Source: Pseudomonadota bacterium (GTDB taxonomy: Bacteria > Hydrothermota > 32-111 > QNBC01). From it: a stretch of 15,423 bases of DNA. Shown here piece after piece: positions 7,165-13,268 of this stretch. The stretch covers positions 1 to 15,423 of the forward strand of contig JAACEC010000057.1 in the NCBI GenBank assembly GCA_011682715.1, in the 5' to 3' direction. The notes below the pieces were generated by a model. It searched no databases, had not been told where the DNA came from, and was given only the letters and a program-made list of their open reading frames with translations. A program made the position numbers and the translations under genes. Each line of letters starts with the position of its first letter. Position 1 is the stretch's first letter.

Positions 7165-7699
7165 TGTTTCACGTGAAACATTAAAGCAGCTTAAGGAATT
7201 CGAGAGGCTCGCGTTTTTATATAGCAAAACACAGAATTTATATTCGAAAAAAGACATTTCAGTTTTTTGGGAAAGGCATATACTGGATTCATTAAAAATA
7301 AACGACTTTTTGGAAGGGGAAAATGCGGTTGCTGACATTGGTAGCGGCGGAGGACTGCCTGGAATTCCGCTCGCTATTGTAAACAGAGGAATGAAGTTCA
7401 TACTTATCGAGCGCAGGGAAAAGAAGGTCCAATTCTTATTGGAAGTAAAGGAAGAGATAGGGTTAAATAATGTTGTTATTTTGCTGAAAAATTTCGAAGA
7501 GGTAAGGGAACTTGAAACGGAAACCTTTGTTTCAAGGGGAGTCCGTCTCGAAAACGGTATTATTAGTCATGCTAAGAAATTGGCTGCAAAGGGTAGGTAT
7601 ATATACTTTAAAGGGAAGAGTTTCGATTCTAAAAAGTACCCGTTTTTAAGGAATTATAAAACGGAAGAGAGAAAAGAAATATTAATCGTTTATCTTTGA
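7145..7699 (+). CDS. rsmG: 16S rRNA (guanine-527-N7)-methyltransferase RsmG; start codon unusual
   Basis: RsmG (GidB) methylates G527 of 16S rRNA with S-adenosylmethionine. Clear family motifs are FNVSRETLKQLKEFERL near the N-terminus, FWERHILDSL, the SAM-binding ADIGSGGGLPGIPLA (about residues 63-77) and VSRGVRLENG. The frame is open only from 7130, after a TAA at 7127-7129, and holds no ATG, GTG or TTG before the conserved N-terminal helix. The ATA at 7145, 5 nt after a very strong Shine-Dalgarno sequence, is the best candidate and gives 184 residues, a little short for the family. The first usual start in frame, TTG at 7310, would remove about 55 residues that are clearly homologous. A parS site lies in codons 6-14. 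The 3' end overlaps the convergent lptG by 10 bp. The gene identity is firm; the start is not. Confidence 0.88.
   Translation: MFATDFNVSRETLKQLKEFERLAFLYSKTQNLYSKKDISVFWERHILDSLKINDFLEGENAVADIGSGGGLPGIPLAIVNRGMKFILIERREKKVQFLLEVKEEIGLNNVVILLKNFEEVRELETETFVSRGVRLENGIISHAKKLAAKGRYIYFKGKSFDSKKYPFLRNYKTEERKEILIVYL
7160..7185. promoter_or_regulatory. parS: parS centromere site (ParB binding), perfect 16-bp core
   Basis: The core TGTTTCACGTGAAACA (7165-7180) is identical to the canonical bacterial chromosomal parS that ParB/Spo0J binds. It lies inside a perfect 26-bp palindrome (7160-7185). It overlaps the end of the DUF5683-like gene and the start of rsmG, where it encodes NVSRET in the rsmG frame. 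parS near rsmG and close to the origin is a known arrangement, usually with parA-parB next to it; here the next gene is convergent lptG instead. The match is exact; ParB binding is inferred. Confidence 0.93.
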
Positions 7700-8787
7700 T
7701 CACTGAATTTTTTCAAGAATGTTATTGTAAAAAGCATTACGGCAAAAAATATTAAATGGGGGAAAATGTTTGCAAGGACAGGGGAAAGCCCGCCTGCATC
7801 TCCCAGAGCTCTAAAGCTCTGGAGCGTGCCCCAATAAAAAAACCCTATTAAAAGGCTCAATCCAAATTCAAAGAGGTTCGATGTACTTTTAACGCGAGTG
7901 CCCAGGGCTATACCAAGAAAAGCGAGAATCAGTATTGAGATGGGGTAAAATAGAAGATAATATATTTGTGTATAGATTCTTTTGGTGGTTTGACCGATGG
8001 ATTTCATGTAATGGGCATATGCAAAAAGCTCGTTAATAGTCATATTGTTGATTGTGATATTTTTTGTAATCAATTTATCGGGGGGAACATTAAGCGATGA
8101 GTCGCTAACAGATTTTAGGTCGTTATACTTAAAAACGCCTTCTTTTTTTGAAAATATTCTCTTTCGAACATTAAACAGTTGCCAAAAACTCCCGGTCCAT
8201 CGTGCGTAGTCACAATCGTCCCTTTCAAGTATCGTCCCGGTAGAATCGCTTTTCAATATAGTCAATGTGAACAGTTTCTTCATTTTCGTGTCGATGTAAC
8301 GGGCTGTGTAAAGAATACGATTTGAGCCTATAAAATATATGTCTCTTTCATATCGGTGTCGGGAGACGATATGGTCGATCTTCTCCGATTTTATTTTATC
8401 GGACAGACTGTTAAATCGGGGAACAAAGTAGAGATTTAGGATTACTAAAAGGATTGTAAGAAGAGCGCTAATATACAGCACGATGTTTGTGAGAGAGGAA
8501 GTTTTTATTCCCAAAGATTTAACGGCTGTATTTTCGTTCCATTTTCCCCTGTGAGCAAGGCTGAAATAGATAGAGGTCAATAGTCCCAGAGGAAAAAACA
8601 TGATAAAAAGAGCGGGGGTTTGCAGTGTGTAATATTTAAAGATATCGAACCATTGAGCATGTTTGTTAATGTAGAACGAGAGATTGTTAAACAAGTCGGC
8701 TATTGAATACAAAAAGACTATTATAAAGGAAAATACAAGGGATAATTTCATTATGGGGTTCAAGTAATATCTTTGAAGCGTTTTCAA
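7690..8787 (-). CDS. lptG: LPS export permease, LptF/LptG family (second of pair)
   Basis: This 365-residue inner-membrane protein is of the YjgP/YjgQ family, which pairs with its partner and the LptB ATPase to pull lipopolysaccharide out of the inner membrane. Three membrane segments lie near the N-terminus (about 13-35, 50-75, 98-122), then a beta-rich periplasmic part (about 125-265, with YERDIYFIGSNRILYTARYID), then three C-terminal segments including FYPISILILAFLGIALGTRVKS. MTINELFAYAHYMKSIGQ precedes the C-terminal membrane part, as is usual in the family. It overlaps lptF by 4 bp (ATGA) and its stop overlaps rsmG. The naming lptG rests on its position as second gene; the two paralogues are hard to tell apart by sequence. 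Confidence 0.9.
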   Translation of the reverse strand: MKTLQRYYLNPIMKLSLVFSFIIVFLYSIADLFNNLSFYINKHAQWFDIFKYYTLQTPALFIMFFPLGLLTSIYFSLAHRGKWNENTAVKSLGIKTSSLTNIVLYISALLTILLVILNLYFVPRFNSLSDKIKSEKIDHIVSRHRYERDIYFIGSNRILYTARYIDTKMKKLFTLTILKSDSTGTILERDDCDYARWTGSFWQLFNVRKRIFSKKEGVFKYNDLKSVSDSSLNVPPDKLITKNITINNMTINELFAYAHYMKSIGQTTKRIYTQIYYLLFYPISILILAFLGIALGTRVKSTSNLFEFGLSLLIGFFYWGTLQSFRALGDAGGLSPVLANIFPHLIFFAVMLFTITFLKKFSDQR

Positions 8788-9971
8788 CGTTTCCTTCTTG
8801 TAAAATACTTAACTATGGAATATTTGTTAATAACATAGGAAATAATTACAACGGTTGCAACGGCAAAAACAAGAAGCGGTGTTAGAGAAGCTATTAACGG
8901 ATTAATGTATCCCATGGAGGAGAGAGATTCTCCCCCTATCATCATGACATAAAAAATACCGTAAATACCAAGACTTATTGTCAGCGAGAGCCCGATGTTG
9001 ATATTTTTCATCATTGCACCGATTCCGGCTCCCAAAAACAGCAAAAAGATGGAAGTCAAAGGTATAAATATTTTTTTATATATTTCAAGATACAGGCGAT
9101 TCAAACTCCTCTTATAATGTATTACCATGAACGTGTTGTGTTTCTGTTTGAGGCTCTTTTTCATCTGGTTTCTTGTCGTTTTAATTCTCTTAATCAGCTG
9201 CCATATATCTAATTCGTGGTCTCCCCTGTAGGAAGATTTGCTAGCATTTACATTTTCCTTAACGGGAAGAATAAAATTTTGTTTTTGAAAATCTACTATG
9301 TGGTATACACTATGGAATTTGTCAAAATCGTGGATTGTTCCGTTGTAGAGCAGGAGCCATAGTGTATCGCTTCTTGCTCCTTTTATTATTTTCCCACTCT
9401 TTGCCATTATTATCCTCTTTACATATCCGTTTTCTTCCTCATAGATATAGATATTTTTCATGGAGTCGTCTTTTCTGTTGATTTTTTCGATAAAGAAGCT
9501 GTATGGACCGAAATTTTTTGTAAAAACCCCCTCTTCAAGTTGATAAGTCGGCTTGAATTTGTAGATATTTAGCATAAGGTTTTTTAGTTTATGGTTGGAA
9601 TTAGGCAGTACCGTGTTGTTAAAAACGATCAAAAGAAGCATTATAACCATCGTAAAGTAAAATAATGGCTTAAGGAGACGATAGAAATTGATGCCAAGAG
9701 ACTTAAAGGCAACGGTCTCATTACCTTTGGCAAAATGTCCGAATGTCATTATACCGGCAAAAACATGAGCCATAGGGATGGTCAACGATATAAGATAGGG
9801 GAGGCTGGATAATAATATCATTGTCGTATAACTCGTCGACACTCCACGTGTTATTGACAGATCCAGGAGCTCAAAGAGTCGACTCATTAAAAAAATGAAA
9901 GTAAAAAGACTAAATCCTAAAATAAGTGGGGATATATAATTTCGGAGAATATATTTATCAAGTGTTTTCAT
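8784..9971 (-). CDS. lptF: LPS export permease, LptF/LptG family (first of pair)
   Basis: This 395-residue paralogue of the downstream permease would be the other half of the LptB2FG transporter. It has the family opening MKTLDKYILRNYISPLILGF, membrane segments at about 12-36, 48-78 and 100-122, a periplasmic beta region (about 125-300) and a closing set of membrane segments containing IPLTSIFLLFLGAGIGAMM. The motif FAKGNETVAFKSLGIN between the early segments matches the coupling-helix region expected to touch LptB. The start at 9971 lies only 6 nt below a TAATAT -10 box, so the message should be leaderless. No Shine-Dalgarno sequence is present. Assignment to LptF rather than LptG is by order. 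Confidence 0.9.
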   Translation of the reverse strand: MKTLDKYILRNYISPLILGFSLFTFIFLMSRLFELLDLSITRGVSTSYTTMILLSSLPYLISLTIPMAHVFAGIMTFGHFAKGNETVAFKSLGINFYRLLKPLFYFTMVIMLLLIVFNNTVLPNSNHKLKNLMLNIYKFKPTYQLEEGVFTKNFGPYSFFIEKINRKDDSMKNIYIYEEENGYVKRIIMAKSGKIIKGARSDTLWLLLYNGTIHDFDKFHSVYHIVDFQKQNFILPVKENVNASKSSYRGDHELDIWQLIKRIKTTRNQMKKSLKQKHNTFMVIHYKRSLNRLYLEIYKKIFIPLTSIFLLFLGAGIGAMMKNINIGLSLTISLGIYGIFYVMMIGGESLSSMGYINPLIASLTPLLVFAVATVVIISYVINKYSIVKYFTRRKR

Positions 9972-9977
9972 GTCTTG

Positions 9978-10006
9978 ATATTATCACAGCTTTGAATATC
10001 TTTCAA
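9978..10006 (-). promoter_or_regulatory. lptFG promoter
   Basis: On the minus strand: TTGAAA (10006-10001), a 17-bp spacer and TAATAT (9983-9978). Predicted initiation at about 9971 coincides with the A of the lptF ATG, so it would be fully leaderless. The promoter fills the 43-bp gap behind the kinase gene. Confidence 0.78.
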
Positions 10007-10014
10007 CAGCTAAA

Positions 10015-12453
10015 TCATTTGTATTGGATTGATTTTATAAAGGCATTATAATCGAATGGTTTTTTAAGTATCATTATATCTTTATTTAGCTCTAATAATG
10101 CGTGTAATTTTTCTGTTTCGAAATAACCCGATGAGATTATAAATCTAGCATTACTATTTATCGAGAAGAGTTTTTTATATAGGTCTATTATGGAAATTCC
10201 GGCGATGTTAAAATCCAGGTAAATATGAGATATGGAAGTTCCGTTTTTTGTCATATACGATATTCCTTCTTCCGCGTCTTTTGTAATATGGTGATTAATG
10301 TGAAGATTGTTCAGAATAGAGTCTATAAACGAAGAAACGATTTCATTATCCTCAATGATAAGCATATCTTCAATATGAGATGTTTTGTGTTCTTCAATTG
10401 CCAGCAAAGATTTTTCTTTTTCGCATGGATATTGGGGGAGATAGATGTTAACATCTGTTCCCAGGGATTTTTTACTTAGTATTTCGATAAAACCGTTGTT
10501 ATTTTCGATTATTTCAAGAACCATGGATAAACCCAGGCCGGAGTGCCCTCCCTGTTTTGTAGTATAAAACGGTTTAAAGATGTCTCTCATGGCAGCGATT
10601 TCAATTCCAATACCGTTGTCTTTTATTGTTATATGGGCAAAATCCTGATTCTTCAGTCCATAGATGCGGATCTTTTCTTTATCGGTTATGTGTATCGTAT
10701 CAAAACTGACCTCAATCTTTCCCTCCTCACGAATGGATTCCATGGCATTGTAAATCAGGTTTAACATTATCTGATTAAAGTCCATATTTGAGATTAAGGA
10801 ACAGTAGTTTTTCTCTTCCCCTTTGTAATATATTTTAATGTTTTCCGGTTTAATTAATTCGATAATCTCCACGATATTTTTTGATTCTTCGAAAAGGTCG
10901 ATAACCTCTCCCGGACGCTTAATTTTTAAGGGAACTCGACGAATCAGGTCCGTTGCCATTATGGTGGACTGCTCTATTTTAGAGACAATTTCTTTAATTT
11001 CATCGTTGTCCCCTGTGATCATCTTCAGATAACTTGCATAACCGACGATCGGCTGTAAAAGGTTGTTTATCTGGTTTCCGATTATACTCGATAAGTTTTG
11101 TAAGGCTTCTCGTTTTTTTAGTTCAATGATTTCTTTCTCATAAATGGCAACATTTGTGATATCGACAACAATGCCGATAATGTGCATTCCGAATTTATTT
11201 TTAAACGTGTTTAAAAATAAATTGTAAACGTACACTGTGTTATTGCGGACAATATCTATACGAGAATTCAAAAAACCATTATTAAATAGCTGTTCTTTGA
11301 AATTTTGCTTTTTGTCAAATTCGGAGATTAACGAAAAGAATTCCATGTCTTTATTTGCTAAAAACGCAGGAAACATACTTAGAAATTGTTTATTGTAGTA
11401 AATAATATGGTCACTTACCTGAACAAATAAACCGAAAGGAGCGTCGGAGAAGAAATTTGACAGTATTGATTGATAATTCGTTTCCACGTTGTAGTTGAAA
11501 AGAGAAGATTCTGTGTTTTGTCTCCCGATAAAATAAAAAGAATCGTTTTTTATTGTTCTTTTGGATATGATATAAAAATTATTCCTGCTTACGGGAACGA
11601 TATAAGGATTTGTCCTGTCCACTATATCGGTCAATTTTTTGAATTTTGGCAGTTTAATGTTGATTTCATCAAACTGTTTGTACCTGCTCTCCATGGGAAA
11701 CAAAACGCGCCCGTCATTGTCAAAAAGATAAGTTTCTACGAAAAATTCATTCTGTTGTGTTCTTAGAATTTTGAGCATGTCGGACATCTCATGCTCAAAA
11801 AACAGATTGCCCAGGAATGCCGTAGTCTTGTAAATTTTTTCCTTTACCTGTGAAAAATCGATTTTACCGGCTAAAATCACTATACCGTAAAAATAGTTCA
11901 TTTTATATATGGGAACAGATATAAAATTGTATCCCTTAAACGTATCTTTTACTATCTGTTTAAGCTCTTTTCCCTTAATCTCGGATTGTATCTTCTTTTG
12001 ACACGATTCCTTTATGCCGGGTATTTTATCCTCCACAAGGATTGTATTTCTTTTTTTGAATATATTTTTTCCCCTAAAACCCGTTAAAGTTAAAGAGAGT
12101 TTTTCCCCCTCTTTTTCAAACAGAGAGAGATGTTCCGGTTCAAATATATTGTAGATAAAATCCATGGCAAAGTCGTAAACAGTATTAAAAGAATGAGTGA
12201 AGTCCATCTTTCTACGGGGTTGAACGCTATTAACGGTATATATAATGTCGCTTTTGTATGACAATTTGAATATATCAAAGACTTTACCATACATGGTCGC
12301 CTTTACCTTGTCTTTTAAGAGAATCTCATCGATATTGTTTTCTATATACGATTTTAACTGGGGATAATCCTTAAAAATTTCCAATAGAGAAACATTAAAT
12401 CTTATCTCCCTTTTGTCTCGTTCGAAAGCGGGAAAGTTTAATTGCTCAATCAT
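10015..12453 (-). CDS. Soluble hybrid sensor kinase (GAF-like/PAS/HATPase/receiver) with His-to-Asn change
   Basis: This is an 812-residue protein with no membrane segment. Residues about 70-225 look GAF-like (KGYNFISVPIYKMNYFYGIVILAG). A PAS domain spans about 329-436 (SDAPFGLFVQVSDHIIYYNKQF, ending VVDITN), then a helix leads to the dimerisation region. There the H-box reads SSIIGNQINNLLQPIVGY: aligned with AGGIAHDFNNLLTPILGY, N460 (codon 11076-11074, AAC) replaces the phosphoacceptor His. The ATPase domain looks whole: N-box FNQIMLNLIYNAMESI (559-574), DNGIGIE (612-618), FKPFYTTK and GGHSGLGLSM (635-644). The receiver domain keeps E701/D702, the acceptor D747 and K797/K798. The start at 12453 is preferred because the ATG at 12480 lies inside the promoter spacer. 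It probably acts as a sensor or allosteric protein rather than an ordinary autokinase; the signal is unknown. Confidence 0.9.
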   Translation of the reverse strand: MIEQLNFPAFERDKREIRFNVSLLEIFKDYPQLKSYIENNIDEILLKDKVKATMYGKVFDIFKLSYKSDIIYTVNSVQPRRKMDFTHSFNTVYDFAMDFIYNIFEPEHLSLFEKEGEKLSLTLTGFRGKNIFKKRNTILVEDKIPGIKESCQKKIQSEIKGKELKQIVKDTFKGYNFISVPIYKMNYFYGIVILAGKIDFSQVKEKIYKTTAFLGNLFFEHEMSDMLKILRTQQNEFFVETYLFDNDGRVLFPMESRYKQFDEINIKLPKFKKLTDIVDRTNPYIVPVSRNNFYIISKRTIKNDSFYFIGRQNTESSLFNYNVETNYQSILSNFFSDAPFGLFVQVSDHIIYYNKQFLSMFPAFLANKDMEFFSLISEFDKKQNFKEQLFNNGFLNSRIDIVRNNTVYVYNLFLNTFKNKFGMHIIGIVVDITNVAIYEKEIIELKKREALQNLSSIIGNQINNLLQPIVGYASYLKMITGDNDEIKEIVSKIEQSTIMATDLIRRVPLKIKRPGEVIDLFEESKNIVEIIELIKPENIKIYYKGEEKNYCSLISNMDFNQIMLNLIYNAMESIREEGKIEVSFDTIHITDKEKIRIYGLKNQDFAHITIKDNGIGIEIAAMRDIFKPFYTTKQGGHSGLGLSMVLEIIENNNGFIEILSKKSLGTDVNIYLPQYPCEKEKSLLAIEEHKTSHIEDMLIIEDNEIVSSFIDSILNNLHINHHITKDAEEGISYMTKNGTSISHIYLDFNIAGISIIDLYKKLFSINSNARFIISSGYFETEKLHALLELNKDIMILKKPFDYNAFIKSIQYK

Positions 12454-12468
12454 AATAACCTTAATTAT

Positions 12469-12497
12469 ATTATGATACATAAAAAATCATAAGTCAA
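12469..12497 (-). promoter_or_regulatory. Promoter of the hybrid kinase gene
   Basis: On the minus strand: TTGACT (12497-12492), a 17-bp spacer and CATAAT (12474-12469). Predicted initiation is near 12462, leaving an 8-9 nt leader that includes AAGG before the ATG at 12453. The ATG at 12480 falls in the spacer and cannot be the start of this transcript. Confidence 0.72.
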
Positions 12498-12511
12498 TAT
12501 AAAAAATATGG

Positions 12512-12523
12512 TTGCTTACTCCC
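12512..12523 (-). repeat. Motif GGGAGTAAGCAA upstream of the kinase promoter
   Basis: The 12-mer GGGAGTAAGCAA, read on the minus strand, ends 14 bp before the kinase -35 box. The same 12-mer, read on the plus strand at 13211-13222, ends 10 bp before the apbE -35 box. A shared activator site or a repeat left by rearrangement would both explain it. Confidence 0.4.
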
Positions 12524-12724
12524 TGGGATTTAAGAAGTTAAGATCAAGCCCCTTTTTTTCTGTAAAATTCATTGAGTCACCAATACATTATGTAATTTTG
12601 ATCCCTCTTTTACTCTGCTAATTTCTTTCATAACATCTTCTTTTAAATTGGAATCGTTTTCTTCTTCAAAATTGTCCATCCTTATGTATCTTTTTCCTGT
12701 CTGCCAGTCTTCATCTATCTCCAT
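12516..12724 (-). pseudogene. Remnant minus-strand ORFs left of the istB fragment
   Basis: A 51-codon ORF (12724-12569; MEIDEDWQTGKRYIRMDNFE and an acidic helix ending KLHNVLVTQ) overlaps by ATGA an 18-codon ORF (12572-12516; MNFTEKKGLDLNFLNPRE). Neither has a Shine-Dalgarno sequence or a promoter I can see, and neither is recognised. The first stops matching a sensible protein where istB begins, so these are most likely the 3' end of a gene cut by the insertion, or chance ORFs. Translation is unproven. Confidence 0.3.
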
Positions 12725-12959
12725 CGATAAAGAAGGTTCTGAATTATTGTTCACACATCTTTCATTTAGAGCAGAAAGGAAATCTACAATAATAACAATA
12801 GACCTTTCCTTTGAAAGATGGAATGAGATATTTGGTGATCCTGTTTTGACGGCGGCAATAGTAGATAGATTAACATACAAAGCATATCTGGTAAATATGA
12901 ACGGCAATTCATATCGATTGAAAGAAACTAAGGAATGGATAAGTGCTCAAAATAATTAA
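12714..12959 (+). pseudogene. istB: 3' fragment of IS21-family istB (AAA+ transposition helper)
   Basis: The reading frame gives IDKEGSELLF, then RAERKSTIITIDLSFERW, then EIFGDPVLTAAIVDRL and a NSYRLKETKEW ending. These match the last quarter to third of IstB, the ATPase that works with transposase IstA. Homology begins near 12714-12738. The Walker A and B parts and all of istA are missing, and upstream the match stops where the minus-strand remnants begin. The frame itself is intact to its TAA at 12957-12959. It cannot code a working IstB. This is a clear relic of an IS21-family element that lost its left side. Confidence 0.85.
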
Positions 12960-13064
12960 TAAGGTGGTACACTTTTCAGTTGAAGAATACATTGAATTGT
13001 TTTTTTGCTGTAATTATGTATTTTTCAATTGCCATTTTTCTGCAATTTTAACTTGACATTGACA
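12960..13064 (+). mobile_element. Right end of the IS21-family remnant
   Basis: Right after istB lie GGTGGTACACTTTTCAGTTGA (the TACACTTTTCAGTTGA part at 12968-12983) and a diverged second copy TGTATTTTTCAATTGC (13017-13032), as expected of the repeated transposase-binding sites near IS21 ends. TTGACATTGACA at 13053-13064 looks like the terminal inverted repeat ending in ACA. The left end is not in the window, so no target duplication can be scored. Confidence 0.65.
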
Positions 13065-13065
13065 T

Positions 13066-13226
13066 ATGTCGAATAAGATACCCAAACGACGATATATAAG
13101 ATGGAGTAAATTTAAGCAGACTCAGAATAGAAAAGAATAGATCTGACAATAGAGATAAGCAAATATGCCTATTTACAGATGTTTTACCATACGGAGCTGT
13201 TTGAAAAATGGGGAGTAAGCAAATAA
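13066..13226 (+). pseudogene. Frameshifted ORF remnant between the IS end and apbE
   Basis: A 24-codon ORF (13066-13140, opening MSNKIPKRRYIRWSKFK) runs into a second frame (13131-13226, RIDLTIEISKYAYLQMFYHT and ending FEKWGVSK). Joined by one frameshift near 13131-13140 they would make about 52 residues with normal amino-acid content. I do not recognise it. The second part carries the GGGAGTAAGCAA motif. It could be a gene decayed by the IS insertion or chance. Confidence 0.25.
13211..13222 (+). repeat. Motif GGGAGTAAGCAA upstream of apbE, with a nearby diverged copy
   Basis: This is the plus-strand copy of the 12-mer found upstream of the kinase gene. A longer version, TAAGCAAATAATCCTACTT (13216-13234), has a related copy TAAGCAAATATGCCTATTT at 13156-13174, 60 bp upstream (16 of 19 bases the same). 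The spacing to the -35 box and the repetition suggest an activator-type site. Confidence 0.4.
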
Positions 13227-13232
13227 TCCTAC

Positions 13233-13261
13233 TTGACGTTTTCCCCATATTCACATATAAA
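13233..13261 (+). promoter_or_regulatory. apbE cluster promoter
   Basis: TTGACG (13233-13238), a 17-bp spacer and TATAAA (13256-13261). Only 7 nt lie between the -10 box and the ATG at 13269, so the transcript should start at or one base before the start codon. This fixes the gene start at 13269 rather than at the earlier in-frame codon at 13233, which lies inside the -35 box. Confidence 0.78.
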
Positions 13262-13268
13262 TTACATT

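Noticed and set aside
12454..12480. Upstream ATG (12480) as kinase start
   Set aside because: It lies within the -35/-10 spacer and would be upstream of the predicted transcript start; the ATG at 12453 has AAGG just before it.
12524..12570. Possible terminator near AAGCCCCTTTTTTT
   Set aside because: There is a T-run but no stable hairpin in front of it on either strand.
12569..12907. Long 112-codon minus-strand ORF over the istB fragment
   Set aside because: Its first 60 codons are the antisense of clear istB sequence; only the part below about 12724 could be a separate remnant.
13048..13254. 68-codon minus-strand ORF between the IS end and apbE
   Set aside because: It has no ribosome site, covers the apbE promoter and IS end, and resembles no family.
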